From positions 2,170,001 to 2,234,000 of the forward strand of contig NZ_JABWRY020000001.1 of the NCBI RefSeq assembly GCF_014269205.2: a stretch of 64,000 bases of DNA, in the 5' to 3' direction. Both the position numbers and the translations under genes were made by a program. Below, piece by piece: positions 27,597 through 37,369 of the stretch (position 1 is the stretch's first letter; every line of letters starts with the position of its first letter). This stretch comes from Pseudomonas kermanshahensis (GTDB taxonomy: Bacteria > Pseudomonadota > Gammaproteobacteria > Pseudomonadales > Pseudomonadaceae). The notes beneath the pieces are model-generated. The model was not told where the DNA came from. It did not search any database and saw only the letters and a program-made list of their open reading frames with translations.

Positions 27597-28460
27597 TCAG
27601 GCATCCAGGGCCGTCTTTAGCACCGCACTCAGGTGGCGCCGCTGGCTTTTCTCATGCTCCAGCAGCACCACCCGGCGCGTCAGTTGCGGCTCGCCAAACG
27701 GCAGGCAGGTTGCCGGCGGCAAGCGCTGCAGGTCCGCGTCGGCCATGGGGATGATGGCCACGCCCAGGCCCATCACCGCCATGGTGGCCAGGGCTTCCTG
27801 GCTGTCCAGCTCCATTTGTTCGCTGACTTGCAGGTGCTGGCGGCGCAGCTCCTGTTCGATTTGCCGTCCGGCCCAGGCGCGTTTGTCGAAGCGCAGAAAC
27901 GGTTGGCTGGCCAGTAGCTCGGGCACGCTCTGGCTAGCCAGGTCGGGGCTGGCGATGGCCCAGAAGCGGTCAGCGAACAGCGGGGTGAAGACCAGGCTCT
28001 GCGGGTAGGGGCTGACCGGCTCGGTGGTGATCGCCGCATCGAGTTCGCCGTCTTCGACGCGCCGCGCCAATTCTGCCGACATGCCCGAGGCGACACTGAT
28101 GTGCAACTGCGGGTGGTGGGTCTTGATCCACAGCAGGGCCTTGGGCAAGCGCCGGGCCAGCACCGTGTGGATCGCCCCCAGGCGTAAGCGGCCACGCAGG
28201 CTCGGGCCACTGGCCAAGGCATCAGCCAGCTCGTCATAGGCGCCGAGGATGCTCTCGGCGCGCGCAACCGCCAACTGCCCGGCTTCAGTCAGCACGACTT
28301 GCCGTCGGCTGCGGTCGAACAGGGTGACCTGCAGTTCGTCTTCGAGGGTCTTGATGTGCAGGCTCACGGCCGAAGGGGTGAGGCTGAGCAGGTCGGCGGC
28401 ACGGGCGAAGGTGCCGTGGCGGGCGATGGTCACCAGGGTGCGCAGGGCTTTGAGGGACAC
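27597..28460 (-). CDS. LysR-family transcriptional regulator
   Basis: A 287-residue LysR regulator with 'GTFARAADLLSLTPSAVSLHI' as the helix-turn-helix and a CysB-type effector fold. The start is GTG at 28460 with GGAG 9 nt upstream. The same-strand neighbour downstream is the AEC transporter; the upstream neighbour is an ABC permease gene, separated by 81 nt with a REP half-site. The AEC transporter is the more likely target. No distinctive effector motif is seen. Confidence 0.92.
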   Translation of the reverse strand: MSLKALRTLVTIARHGTFARAADLLSLTPSAVSLHIKTLEDELQVTLFDRSRRQVVLTEAGQLAVARAESILGAYDELADALASGPSLRGRLRLGAIHTVLARRLPKALLWIKTHHPQLHISVASGMSAELARRVEDGELDAAITTEPVSPYPQSLVFTPLFADRFWAIASPDLASQSVPELLASQPFLRFDKRAWAGRQIEQELRRQHLQVSEQMELDSQEALATMAVMGLGVAIIPMADADLQRLPPATCLPFGEPQLTRRVVLLEHEKSQRRHLSAVLKTALDA

Positions 28461-28512
28461 GCGAAGGGGCTCCAGGGCTGAGCGGGCAGGCGTGCATTGT
28501 CAGTGCGGGGCC

Positions 28513-28530
28513 GGTCGCCGGCAAGCCGGC
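28513..28530. repeat. Single REP half-element
   Basis: GGTCGCCGGCAAGCCGGC, the same core as the REP unit after pgm (5061-5090), in the 81-nt gap between the ABC permease and LysR genes. It is palindromic (GCCGGC-AA-GCCGGC) and could terminate the permease transcript. Confidence 0.6.
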
Positions 28531-28541
28531 ATCTGCGTACT

Positions 28542-29390
28542 TCAACGCCCCGTGCGCCCATACGCCTGGCTGATGCGGTCAATCACCATGGCCAGCGCCA
28601 CGATCGCCAACCCCGCCTCGACGCCCTGGCCGACGTTAAGGGTCTGGATCCCCGCCAGCACATCCTCACCCAGCCCGCGGGCGCCAATCATCGAAGCCAC
28701 CACCACCATCGACAACGCCATCATCACCGACTGGTTGAGCCCGGCCATGATGCTGGGCAGGGCCAGTGGCAGGGCGATGCGACGTAGCCGCTGCCAGCGG
28801 CTGGCACCCAGGCCGTGCGCAGCCTGCAACAAGGACGGGTCGATCTGCCGCAAGCCCAGTTCGGTCAGCCGCACCAGTGGCGGTAAGGCGTAGATCAGGG
28901 TGGCGAACACCGCTGGCACCTTGCCAAGGCCAAACAGCATCAGCACCGGGATCAGGTAGACGAAGGCCGGGAGTGTCTGCATCACATCCAGCACCGGCAT
29001 CAACAGCCGTCGAGCCAGCGGGCGGGACGCCAGCAGAATGCCCAGCGGTACGCCGACCATCACGCACAAGCCCGTGCTGATCAGGACCAAGGCCAAGGTT
29101 TGCAACAGCTTGTCCCACAGCCCGAGCACACCGATCAAGGCCAGCAGGGCCACCATCATCAGGCTGCGCAACAGGCTGCGGCTGGCGTGCCAGGCGAGCA
29201 GCCCGACCACCAGCAACAGTGCCCACCAGGGCAACAGACGCAGCAGGTTTTCCAGCCCCACCAGCAGTTGCAGCAGTTGATCCGAGAGGCTGCGCAAGTG
29301 GTCGCCGTAGTTCAACACCAGCCAGTCGACTAGCTGGTTGACGCGACCCGCGAAGGAAAATTGCAGGGCTTCGGGAAAGCCGCCGCTCAT
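28542..29390 (-). CDS. Glycine betaine/proline-type ABC transporter permease (ProW-like)
   Basis: A 282-residue inner-membrane permease with the BPD_transp_1 fold. The coupling-loop motif 'ASRWQRLRRIALPLALPSIMAG' (EAA-like loop) is visible, preceded by 'LPAFVYLIPVLMLFGLGKVP', diagnostic of the ProW/OpuA family. The N-terminus holds extra helices. Its ATGA start overlaps the stop of the binding-protein gene, so the two are cotranslated. No ATP-binding subunit is encoded in this operon, so it must borrow one or be an incomplete system. Confidence 0.92.
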   Translation of the reverse strand: MSGGFPEALQFSFAGRVNQLVDWLVLNYGDHLRSLSDQLLQLLVGLENLLRLLPWWALLLVVGLLAWHASRSLLRSLMMVALLALIGVLGLWDKLLQTLALVLISTGLCVMVGVPLGILLASRPLARRLLMPVLDVMQTLPAFVYLIPVLMLFGLGKVPAVFATLIYALPPLVRLTELGLRQIDPSLLQAAHGLGASRWQRLRRIALPLALPSIMAGLNQSVMMALSMVVVASMIGARGLGEDVLAGIQTLNVGQGVEAGLAIVALAMVIDRISQAYGRTGR

Positions 29391-30403
29391 AGGCTGCCCT
29401 CGACCTTGGCTGCGACCTGCGCAGGCAACCAGGCTTTCCACACATCGCGGTTATCGCGCAAAAAGGCGAGGGCAGCCTGGTTGGGCGAGATGCGCTTTTC
29501 GCTCATCTCGGCCAGGGCGCTGTTGAGCCGATCGATCGGTAGGTCGACTTTTTCGAACACCGCCACCAGGTCCGGGTAGCCTTCTTTGAACGCCTTGGAA
29601 ACGCCAATCGACAATTTGGCTGGCAGTGACTGGCTACCTTGCGGGTTGGGGTTGCTGGCATCTGTCAGGGTGGCCCAGGCCTTTTCATTGAAGGGTGGCT
29701 CTTGCAAGCGGATCAGCTTGTAGCGCCCCATGAGCGGGGTTGGGTTCCAGTAATAGAACAGCACTGGCTGGCCGCGGCGGATGGACGAGCTGATCTCGGC
29801 ATCCAGCGCTGCGCCAGAGCCACTGCGGAAGTTGTTGTACAGCGCATCCAGCCCATAGGCCTTGAGTTTTTGGCTGTTGACCGTCTCGGAAGTCCAGCCA
29901 CTGGGGCTGTTGAGGAAGCGCCCTTTGTCCGGTATTTCAGGGTCCCTGAACACCTTGGGGTAACGCTTGAGGTCGTCGACACTGTGCAGGTCAGGTGCCA
30001 AGGGCTTGAGGTTGCGCGATGGGTCGCCCTGGATCACGTAGGCCGGCACCCACCAGCCTTCTTCAGCGTGCTTGACCGTGTCGCCTAGGGCGAACACCTG
30101 GCCGGCCTGCTCGGCCTTGATCCACGCGGGGCTACGCCCGGCCCATTCCTCGGCGATCACCTGCAGGTCGTTGCGGGCCAAGGCCACTTCCATGCTCACG
30201 GTGCTGCCGGGCAGTGTGTCGGTGGGGTAGCCGTAACCCCGTTCGACGATCAGGCGCAGGATCTCGGTGGTGAGTGCACCGCTTTCCCAACCAATTGCGC
30301 CAAAGTGAATCGGTGCGTTGCGTTCCGCTGAGGCGGCGCTGTCGGTGCTGGCCAAGCCAGCAGCCAGCAGCAGGCCGGCCAGCAGCGTTGGAATTCTCTT
30401 CAT
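29387..30403 (-). CDS. Glycine betaine/proline-type ABC transporter substrate-binding protein
   Basis: A 338-residue periplasmic binding protein of the OpuAC type. The N-terminus 'MKRIPTLLAGLLLAAGLAS' is a signal peptide, and the mature part shows 'HFGAIGWESGALTTEILRLI', 'EEWAGRSPAWIKAEQ' and 'FYYWNPTPLMGRYKL', with aromatic residues expected to cage a quaternary amine. The start at 30403 was chosen over a longer frame because GAGGA lies 8 nt upstream and the signal peptide starts there. It leads the operon with the permease and is divergent from the subtilase gene. Confidence 0.92.
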   Translation of the reverse strand: MKRIPTLLAGLLLAAGLASTDSAASAERNAPIHFGAIGWESGALTTEILRLIVERGYGYPTDTLPGSTVSMEVALARNDLQVIAEEWAGRSPAWIKAEQAGQVFALGDTVKHAEEGWWVPAYVIQGDPSRNLKPLAPDLHSVDDLKRYPKVFRDPEIPDKGRFLNSPSGWTSETVNSQKLKAYGLDALYNNFRSGSGAALDAEISSSIRRGQPVLFYYWNPTPLMGRYKLIRLQEPPFNEKAWATLTDASNPNPQGSQSLPAKLSIGVSKAFKEGYPDLVAVFEKVDLPIDRLNSALAEMSEKRISPNQAALAFLRDNRDVWKAWLPAQVAAKVEGSL

Positions 30404-30577
30404 CGGGGCCTCCTCGGTAGCTGCTGAGTCAGTGCCGGCAAGTGTAGACGACCTCTTTGTCTGCTTTGCCTGGCGGGGGCAGGGAAGGCGCTCTCTCTGT
30501 GCTCCGTGGCGCGCGGTTGCAAGAGTGTGCGCTGCCATTTCGGCAGCCCATTTGGCCCACGGCGCGAGGCATTCCTG

Positions 30578-32494
30578 ATGACCCTTGATTTGAGTTTTGT
30601 CTATTACCGCAACTTCTGTTTCGACGGAAAATTTCACGTTCGGTGCATGGGTGCAGACCTGCACAAAATCAGAAGCATTCGCTACGAGCTGGAGCGGGCC
30701 GGGCCTGAGGGTGCGGTTTCGTTCAGAGGCGTTTCGGTACAGTCACAGGCGCACAGTGGTCGCTTGAATGACCACGGATGCCCAGCCACGTTGATCGCCG
30801 AAGAAGCGGTAGGTGTCTACAGCATCCGGCCAAGGGTCGTCCTGCTAGATGAATATGCCCGGGCTGCGAACCGGCCTACCGGGGCTGCCGGGATCATTGA
30901 CTTGCCGCCTTTGGTGCTCGAAATCAAGGCCGAGGAGTTGAACCGAAGCGTGCTCGAAAAAATACCGCTGCCGGCCGCGGGCGGGCGAGGCAAGCGTGAG
31001 GTGGACCAGAGCAGCCGCGAATACGAACCTCGTGAGCAGCCCGCGCAAAGCCTTGCGGCAGTAGCGCCAGGTGCCGCGTACCCCACGCTGGTTATCGCGT
31101 TCGAAGCGGGTGGCTACCAACGGCTGCTTGATGATCTGCAACCCGATTCAGGCTCGGTACTGGTTCGTTATTGGCCGAATCTGATTACCGTGCTTACCCC
31201 CCGGCCTGTTCTGGATGAGCAGGAGCAGCATGACGATCGGCTTCAGGCATTACGCACGTTCTGCTACCTGGAGCAGCCGCCGAGCATGCTCAACGACACT
31301 TACCTCGCACTGCTCAAGACCCTGGCCGCGCTGGAGTACGTGCAGTCCATGCACTTTCTGCAAGCCAGCGCTGAGCCAAACCTGATCTTGCTTGGCGCGG
31401 CGGCGGTGGTAGCCACGCTGTTGACCGGCACCGCCGTGGTGGCGGGCAATCGAGCCCACGAAAATGCCCAGCCCACGCCCGACTTCGAGCATCGCCAGCA
31501 TTACCTCGACGCACCAGGGCCAAGATGGAAAGGATTGAACGTGCGCAAGGCCTGGGCCGGGGGGGTAACTGGGCGAGGCTCGCGGATCCATTTCAGTGAC
31601 GGTGGGTTGTTTCCTGACCATGAAGACCTGCGGGACAATCCTGACCTGAAGATAGTCTCGCTAAAGCCAAACGATGACCCCAAGCACGGAACTGCGTCTG
31701 TGGGGGGCATTCTGGCGGCGCGCAATGGCCTCGGGGCTACGGGTGTCAGCCATGACAGCGAATTGTACCTCTACCACAACCGCTTGATGGACACTCACGG
31801 TAGCTATCAGGTGCTCAAAGACCTGCTGCGCAATGTTGAGCCAGGGGATATCGTCGCTATCAACCGTCAGACCGCGAACCCGTCCGTGCTGAGTACGATG
31901 TTGCCGTCCGTGCACGACAAGGCCTGGTGGACAGTGATGCAGCAACTGACCCAGCGAGGCGCCGTGGTGATCAATGCGGCTGCCAATGGCAGCAGTAAGA
32001 CCTTGGCGCAAAAAGGGACCCAGGCTAGCCAGGGCGTCGATCTTGCCAATTGGCCCTACTTCAACGATTACGGCGATGCTGGGGTCATCTTGATTGGTGC
32101 TTGTCAATCGTACAGCGGCAAGCCCCACGCGTACTCCAACTACCGCTACCGCCATCGCATGCTCAACGCCTGGGGCGATAGCGTCGTGACGTTGTCCAGA
32201 GGCGACTTGCAGGACCTGCCCGGTGAAAACAGGGACTACTCCGAGAACTACGCCGGCACCTCCAGTGCAACTCCCATGGTGACGGGCGCACTTAGCCTGA
32301 TCCAGTCGTATGCCATGGAGCACCATCACGTCTACCTGAATGCCGACCAGATGCACCTGCTGGTCATGGCGTCCGGATACGAAGACGCCACCGTGCCGGG
32401 TACCGATGTCCTGCCGATGGGGGCCAGGCCCAACGTGCACGGTGCGCTGGTGATGCTTGATCGCATACTCGGCAACGGCCGCTTCGAACCTTGA
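30578..32494 (+). CDS. Subtilisin-family (S8) serine protease with internal membrane helix
   Basis: A 638-residue protease. The C-terminal part is a subtilase with all catalytic residues: Asp341 ('HFSDGG'), His370 ('KHGTASVGG'), the oxyanion Asn470 ('AANGS') and Ser562 ('GTSSATPM'). The ~265 residues before a hydrophobic stretch at ~268-290 ('LILLGAAAVVATLLTGTAVV') match no family I know, and there is no N-terminal signal peptide, so the protein may be membrane-anchored with the protease domain on one side. A Glu/Lys/Arg-rich linker lies at ~130-160. The start at 30578 has GAGG about 10 nt upstream. Substrate and role are unknown. Confidence 0.87.
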   Translation: MTLDLSFVYYRNFCFDGKFHVRCMGADLHKIRSIRYELERAGPEGAVSFRGVSVQSQAHSGRLNDHGCPATLIAEEAVGVYSIRPRVVLLDEYARAANRPTGAAGIIDLPPLVLEIKAEELNRSVLEKIPLPAAGGRGKREVDQSSREYEPREQPAQSLAAVAPGAAYPTLVIAFEAGGYQRLLDDLQPDSGSVLVRYWPNLITVLTPRPVLDEQEQHDDRLQALRTFCYLEQPPSMLNDTYLALLKTLAALEYVQSMHFLQASAEPNLILLGAAAVVATLLTGTAVVAGNRAHENAQPTPDFEHRQHYLDAPGPRWKGLNVRKAWAGGVTGRGSRIHFSDGGLFPDHEDLRDNPDLKIVSLKPNDDPKHGTASVGGILAARNGLGATGVSHDSELYLYHNRLMDTHGSYQVLKDLLRNVEPGDIVAINRQTANPSVLSTMLPSVHDKAWWTVMQQLTQRGAVVINAAANGSSKTLAQKGTQASQGVDLANWPYFNDYGDAGVILIGACQSYSGKPHAYSNYRYRHRMLNAWGDSVVTLSRGDLQDLPGENRDYSENYAGTSSATPMVTGALSLIQSYAMEHHHVYLNADQMHLLVMASGYEDATVPGTDVLPMGARPNVHGALVMLDRILGNGRFEP

Positions 32495-32497
32495 GGT

Positions 32498-32519
32498 GAG
32501 GCCGGCAAGCGCCGGCCTC
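32498..32519. terminator. Bidirectional hairpin between subtilase and chemoreceptor
   Basis: GAGGCCGGC-AAGC-GCCGGCCTC, a perfect 9-bp stem with a 4-nt loop, right after the subtilase stop and before the convergent chemoreceptor's stop. There is no strong T-run on either side, so termination may be weak or Rho-assisted. Confidence 0.6.
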
Positions 32520-32526
32520 TAACGCT

Positions 32527-34671
32527 TCAGACGCGGAACTGATCCATCAGCGCCTGTTGTTGATTGGCCAGGCTGTTGAGCGACTGGCTGACCCGCGCCG
32601 ACTCGTTGGCTTGCCCTGACAGCGATTCGGTGACGTCGCGAATGGTTGCGACATTGCTGTTGATCTCTTCGGCCACCGCGCTTTGTTCTTCGGCGGCCGA
32701 AGCAATCTGCAGGTTCATGTCGGTGATCACCGTCACTGCCTGGCCGATGCGCTGCAGTGCAGTAACGGCCTGGCCGACCTGCTCCACGCCACCCTGGGCC
32801 TGGCGATGGCTGTTGTCCATGGCACCGACCACTTCGCGGGTACCGGCCTGCAAGGCCTCGATCACCTGGCGGGTTTCTTCCACCGACTCCTGGGTGCGCC
32901 GGGCGAGGTTGCGCACTTCATCGGCGACCACGGCAAAGCCACGGCCGGCCTCACCGGCGCGGGCGGCTTCGATGGCGGCGTTGAGTGCCAACAGGTTGGT
33001 CTGCTCTGCAATCGAGCGGATCACTTCCAGCACCGAGCCGATCTTCTCGCTGTTCTGCGCCAGGCCCTCGACTTCGGCCATGGCGTTGTTCATGTCGGCG
33101 GCCAAGGCATCGATGCTGTGGGTGGTGCGGTCGATCACGGCCAGGCCCTCGCGGGTGGCCTGGTCGGCCTCGCGGGCTGCCTGCGCAGCCTGGGCAGCGC
33201 TGCGGGCAACGTCCTGGGCGGTGGCGCTCATTTCGTGCGAGGCGGTCGCCACCTGGTCAACCTGGCGGTACTGCTGCTCCATGCCAGCGCTGGTCTCGCT
33301 AGCGATCGCCGAGGACTGGTCAGCCGTGCCACGGGCGGCCTGCACCGAACGTTTGACCTCGGCAATGGTGGGCTGCAGCTTGTCGAGGAAGCGGTTGAAC
33401 CAACCGGCCAACTCGCCCAGTTCGTCCTGCTTCTGGTAGGCCAGGCGGCGGGTCAGGTCACCTTCGCCACTGGCGATGTCCTTGAGCATCGCCGCCACGC
33501 CCAGAATCGGCCGGGTCACACCACGTGCCATCAGCCACACCAGCAGCAGGCCGGCGATTGCAGCGGCCAGGCCCAGGCCCAGCTCCAGCAAGGTGCCACT
33601 GGTGTTCAGTGTATCGAGTTCCTGTTTCAACGTTTCGGCGGGCCCGGTCAGGGCGTTTTCCGGCACGTCCAGAAGCACGCCCCAGGGCTGGGCGCCGGGG
33701 ATCGGCTCGAAGGCCGCCAGCACCTTGAGGCGTTGCTGGTCGTGCAGGATGCTCAGCTTGCCCTCGGCCAGCTTGCGCACCAGTTCGGCGCCCTTGGCCG
33801 TGTCGACCTGGTCGAAGCGCTGAGCCAGCTTGCCGGCATCGGCGCTGTAACCGGCCAACAGGCCCGCCGGGCTGAGAATGCCCACGGTGGTGCGGCCTTC
33901 GTACAGGCCGCGGCTGGCGTTCTGGGTCAAGGCCTGCAGGCTGTTGAGGTTGATGTCGATCGACAGGGTGGCGATCACCTTGCCGTTGACGGCCAGGGGG
34001 AAGACGATGCTGGTCATCAGCACCCGCTGGCCATCGATGTCATAGAAGTAGGGCTCCACCACGCAGACCTTGCCGCTGCTGCGTGGGCACACCCACCACG
34101 TGTTCGCGGGCTGGCCGCTGGGGCCGATCTCGGTGTTGGCCATGTCATGCTCGGGCAGGGCCATGGCGGTCAGCTGACCGGCACGTGGTTGCGACCAGTA
34201 CAGCGCGAAACGCCCGGTTTCGTTGCTGCCCAGCGCTGGCTTGGCGGTGAACAGGTTGTCCTTGTGGTCCAGGGCGTTGGGCTCGAACACCAGCGACATG
34301 CCGAGCAGGTCGGGGTTGGCCTGCAACGCGGCGCGCACTTGGCGGGTCATGTCCTCGCGCAGGTCGTAAGCGTCGAGAAAGCGCTTTTCAGCCTGCTCGC
34401 GCAGGAACAGCACCTGGCGGGCGAAGCCGGCGCCGTACTGATAGGCGTCCATGAATTGACGGCGAATGTTCAAGGCCTGCACTTCACCTTGCGACTCGAT
34501 GCGCCCCTGGGCCGCATCGGTGAGCATCTGCATGCTGCTCGCCTTGACCAGGTCCGAGCTGTGGTCCATGCGGTACAGCGAAAGGCCGACGAGCAGGGTG
34601 ACGATGCCGGCCAGGCACAGACCGGCGAGCAGGGTGATCTTCCACTGGATGGAAAGTTGTCGCAAAGGCAT
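32527..34671 (-). CDS. Methyl-accepting chemotaxis protein (dCache type)
   Basis: A 714-residue chemoreceptor. Helix 1 (~residues 10-32), a large periplasmic double-Cache domain (~33-365, including '[15 protein letters not shown]' and '[21 protein letters not shown]'), a second helix ('[21 protein letters not shown]', in two pieces across ~370), HAMP ('[24 protein letters not shown]') and the signalling tip '[21 protein letters not shown]' leading to '[12 protein letters not shown]'. dCache receptors of this length sense amino acids, GABA or polyamines; the ligand here is not assigned. Monocistronic; divergent from the antiporter gene across 187 AT-rich nt. Confidence 0.95.
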   Translation of the reverse strand: MPLRQLSIQWKITLLAGLCLAGIVTLLVGLSLYRMDHSSDLVKASSMQMLTDAAQGRIESQGEVQALNIRRQFMDAYQYGAGFARQVLFLREQAEKRFLDAYDLREDMTRQVRAALQANPDLLGMSLVFEPNALDHKDNLFTAKPALGSNETGRFALYWSQPRAGQLTAMALPEHDMANTEIGPSGQPANTWWVCPRSSGKVCVVEPYFYDIDGQRVLMTSIVFPLAVNGKVIATLSIDINLNSLQALTQNASRGLYEGRTTVGILSPAGLLAGYSADAGKLAQRFDQVDTAKGAELVRKLAEGKLSILHDQQRLKVLAAFEPIPGAQPWGVLLDVPENALTGPAETLKQELDTLNTSGTLLELGLGLAAAIAGLLLVWLMARGVTRPILGVAAMLKDIASGEGDLTRRLAYQKQDELGELAGWFNRFLDKLQPTIAEVKRSVQAARGTADQSSAIASETSAGMEQQYRQVDQVATASHEMSATAQDVARSAAQAAQAAREADQATREGLAVIDRTTHSIDALAADMNNAMAEVEGLAQNSEKIGSVLEVIRSIAEQTNLLALNAAIEAARAGEAGRGFAVVADEVRNLARRTQESVEETRQVIEALQAGTREVVGAMDNSHRQAQGGVEQVGQAVTALQRIGQAVTVITDMNLQIASAAEEQSAVAEEINSNVATIRDVTESLSGQANESARVSQSLNSLANQQQALMDQFRV

Positions 34672-34858
34672 GGGGCGAATCCCTTGTAATAGTTCTGGCT
34701 GTCGACTGTGTCGGCCATCGCGCTTTTTTCTTTATTCAAACGTTCAATTTAAATTAAGGCGGGGCTGAGTAATGCGCCGCACCATGGCGCTTTTGACATC
34801 TGCCGCCCACTGCTTCAGAGTGCGCGCTTTTTTTCTGTCCTTATGAGGTAAGCCAACC

Positions 34859-36178
34859 ATGAATGCAGTGATCGCCGCGGTCGGCATCATGCTGATACTC
34901 AGCCTGTCGCGGGTACACGTGGTCATCGCCCTGATCATTGGTGCCTTGGTCGGCGGCCTGGTCGGCGGCTTGGGCATCGAGGGCACGCTGAAGGCCTTCA
35001 ATGGCGGACTGGGTGGCGGCGCCACCGTGGCATTGTCGTATGCGCTGCTGGGCGCCTTTGCCGTGGCCATCGCCAAGTCAGGGCTGGCGCACGCCCTGGC
35101 CGATCGGGCCTTGGCCATGATCGACCGCCAGGGCCATGCCAATGGCGGCAAAGTGAAGTGGATGATGATCGGCCTGATGCTGGTGGTGGCGGTGTCGTCG
35201 CAGAACATCCTGCCCATTCACATCGCCTTCATCCCGCTGCTGGTGCCGCCGCTGCTGTATGTGTTGACGCGTCTGCGCATCGACCGTCGGCTGATCGCCT
35301 GCGTGATCACCTTTGGCCTGATCACCCCGTACATGTTTCTGCCGGTGGGCTTTGGCAACATCTTCCTCAACGAAATCCTGTTGGCCAACGTCGCCCGCGC
35401 CGGGGTCGATGTGAGCGGCGTCAATGTCACCCATGCCATGGCCATTCCGGCGGCGGGCATGCTCGCCGGCCTGTTGCTGGCGGTGTTCTTCAGCTACCGC
35501 AAGAAGCGCGACTACGACCTGGCGCGTATCGAGCAGGTCGAGCAGGTCAGCGTGCAATACAACCCGTTGACCCTGATGGTCGCTGGCCTGGCGATCGCGG
35601 CGGCGTTTATCGTCCAGCTGTTGCTGGACTCGATGATCATTGGCGCCATGGTCGGGTTCCTGATCTTCTCGCTGTCGGGCATCGTGCGCTGGAAAGACAC
35701 TGACGACCTGTTCACCGAAGGCATGAAGATGATGGCCATGATCGGCTTCATCATGATTGCAGCATCGGGTTTTGCCGACGTGATGAAGGCCACCGGCGAG
35801 GTCAAGAGCCTGGTCGAGACATCGGCGCAGTGGATCGACCACAGCAAGGGCGTTGGCGCCTTGCTCATGCTGCTGGTGGGATTGCTGGTGACCATGGGCA
35901 TCGGCTCGTCGTTCTCCACCGTGCCGATTCTGGCCGCGATCTTCGTACCGCTGTGCGTGCAACTGGGCTTCGACCCCGTGGCCACGGTGTGCATCGTGGG
36001 TACCGCCGGGGCATTGGGGGATGCAGGTTCGCCCGCGTCGGACTCGACCTTGGGCCCGACCTCGGGCCTGAACGTGGACGGCCAGCACCACCACATCTGG
36101 GACACGGTGGTGCCGACCTTCATCCACTACAACCTGCCGCTGCTGGCGTTTGGCTGGTTGGCGGCGATGACGCTGTAA
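34859..36178 (+). CDS. Na+/H+ antiporter family membrane protein
   Basis: A 439-residue protein with about eleven membrane helices of the Na+/H+ antiporter family, related to YuiF-type carriers. Signatures: '[20 protein letters not shown]'-like glycine-rich start ('[18 protein letters not shown]'), '[20 protein letters not shown]', and the C-terminal '[20 protein letters not shown]' motif conserved in the family. Some relatives carry amino acids rather than ions. GAGG lies 7 nt before the ATG. It is transcribed alone and converges on the fecR gene. Confidence 0.88.
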   Translation: MNAVIAAVGIMLILSLSRVHVVIALIIGALVGGLVGGLGIEGTLKAFNGGLGGGATVALSYALLGAFAVAIAKSGLAHALADRALAMIDRQGHANGGKVKWMMIGLMLVVAVSSQNILPIHIAFIPLLVPPLLYVLTRLRIDRRLIACVITFGLITPYMFLPVGFGNIFLNEILLANVARAGVDVSGVNVTHAMAIPAAGMLAGLLLAVFFSYRKKRDYDLARIEQVEQVSVQYNPLTLMVAGLAIAAAFIVQLLLDSMIIGAMVGFLIFSLSGIVRWKDTDDLFTEGMKMMAMIGFIMIAASGFADVMKATGEVKSLVETSAQWIDHSKGVGALLMLLVGLLVTMGIGSSFSTVPILAAIFVPLCVQLGFDPVATVCIVGTAGALGDAGSPASDSTLGPTSGLNVDGQHHHIWDTVVPTFIHYNLPLLAFGWLAAMTL

Positions 36179-36191
36179 GGCGGGGAGGGCG

Positions 36192-37199
36192 TCAGCCCTT
36201 GTCGGGCGGCGGCGAGATCCTGTTGAGGACTGTGCTGCCGTCCTTGCTGCGGGTCAGGTAGACCGGCAGCACCTTGGGCAGGTTGTTGACCAGGCGCCCG
36301 ACTTCGCGGGTGTTATAGATGCCGCTGATGCGGATCCGCCCGGTGCTGGCATCGGCCAGCAGCAGCGGGGCGTCGAGGTAGCGGTTGATCACTGGCAACG
36401 CCTGTTCCAGGCTCAGGTTATCGAGCACCAGCTTGCCATTGCGCCAAGCCAAGGCATTGCCGTAATCGTCGCTTTGCGCCAGTTGCGGCTCGAAATCGCC
36501 CTTGTGATAGCTGGCCTGCATCCCAGGGCCTAGGCGGTAGCCACCGGCACTGCCGTCGCTGGACACCAGCACCGAACCTTCCACCAAGGTGACTTTGACC
36601 TGGTCCTGGTACTTCCAGACGTTGAACTGGGTGCCGGTTACCCGGGTCTGGCCGCGGCCAGCGTGGACGATGAAGGGGTGCGCACTGTCGTGCTGGACCT
36701 TGAAGAACGCCTCGCCGCGCTTGAGGGTAACCTGGCGCTGGTCCTTGAAGTTGAGGTATGTCAGCTCGGTATTGAGGTTGAGCTGCACCGTGCTGCCGTC
36801 GCTCAGCTCTACTGTCTGCATCCGGTCGCTGGCTTCGAAGTGCTGGTAATGGTTGGGCAGCCAACCTTGTTCCCAGCCCATCCAGCCTGCCAATGGCAGT
36901 ACCGCCAGGGCGATGGCCGCAGCCGAGGCCAGCGGGCGCCAGTTGCGCACGCGTGCGGCCTGGCGTGACGGCGGGTTGAAGTCGACCACGGTCGCGTTGC
37001 GCGGCAGCAGGTCGGCAGTCTGCCAGATTTCCAGCATCGCCTGGTATTCCTCAGCGTGCCGTGGGTCAGCCGCTAGCCAGCGGGCGAACGCCTCGCGCTC
37101 TGCCGCCGTGCAATCATCGGCGTGCAGGCGCATGCACCACTGCGCGGCGGCGTCGGTAATGGCATCGTCTGGGCTGGGATTGAGGCGGTCGTGATTCAT
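36192..37199 (-). CDS. FecR-family anti-sigma/regulator protein (no FecI partner nearby)
   Basis: A 335-residue FecR protein: an N-terminal cytoplasmic domain (residues ~10-80) with the conserved 'AAQWCMRLHADDCTAAEREAF' and 'WLAADPRHAEEY' of DUF4880, one membrane helix (~88-106), then the periplasmic FecR domain ('SDGSTVQLNLNTELTY', 'VTGTQFNVWKY', 'VLVSSDGS') and a secretin/TonB-short N domain ('ISGIYNTREV') at the end. FecR normally sits beside a FecI sigma factor and a transducing TonB receptor, but neither is adjacent. The TonB receptor at 23.6 kb lacks the signalling domain. Confidence 0.92.
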   Translation of the reverse strand: MNHDRLNPSPDDAITDAAAQWCMRLHADDCTAAEREAFARWLAADPRHAEEYQAMLEIWQTADLLPRNATVVDFNPPSRQAARVRNWRPLASAAAIALAVLPLAGWMGWEQGWLPNHYQHFEASDRMQTVELSDGSTVQLNLNTELTYLNFKDQRQVTLKRGEAFFKVQHDSAHPFIVHAGRGQTRVTGTQFNVWKYQDQVKVTLVEGSVLVSSDGSAGGYRLGPGMQASYHKGDFEPQLAQSDDYGNALAWRNGKLVLDNLSLEQALPVINRYLDAPLLLADASTGRIRISGIYNTREVGRLVNNLPKVLPVYLTRSKDGSTVLNRISPPPDKG

Positions 37200-37343
37200 T
37201 GCGGCTCCGGGTTTTGCGCATTCTACCCTTGCTAGAGGGTTCCCGAGAACCGAGGTAATGGCGAATGACTATCAGTTGTGCCGGTTTTTCGTCGGATTTG
37301 CAATGGAATTTCAGCGTTTGAGAACCCTTCGCGGGCAGTGCCT

Positions 37344-37362
37344 GGGGGCGCTTTACGCCCCC
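37344..37362. terminator. Hairpin downstream of the acyl-CoA dehydrogenase
   Basis: GGGGGCG-CTTTA-CGCCCCC, a 7-bp GC stem 8 nt past the dehydrogenase stop on the minus strand. The T-tract is poor, so it may stabilise the 3' end rather than terminate. Confidence 0.4.
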
Positions 37363-37369
37363 ACGCTGA

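Noticed and set aside
30506..30577. 24-codon N-terminal extension of the subtilase
   Set aside because: No ribosome-binding site and no signal-peptide features; the ATG at 30578 has a better-placed GAGG.
32683..34689. 668-codon antisense frame opposite the chemoreceptor
   Set aside because: His/Gln/Gly-rich with no domain; the sense strand encodes an intact MCP.
36192..37199. Frameshifted fecI gene next to fecR
   Set aside because: Neither strand of 37200-37369 encodes sigma-70 region 2 or 4 motifs, so there is no remnant.
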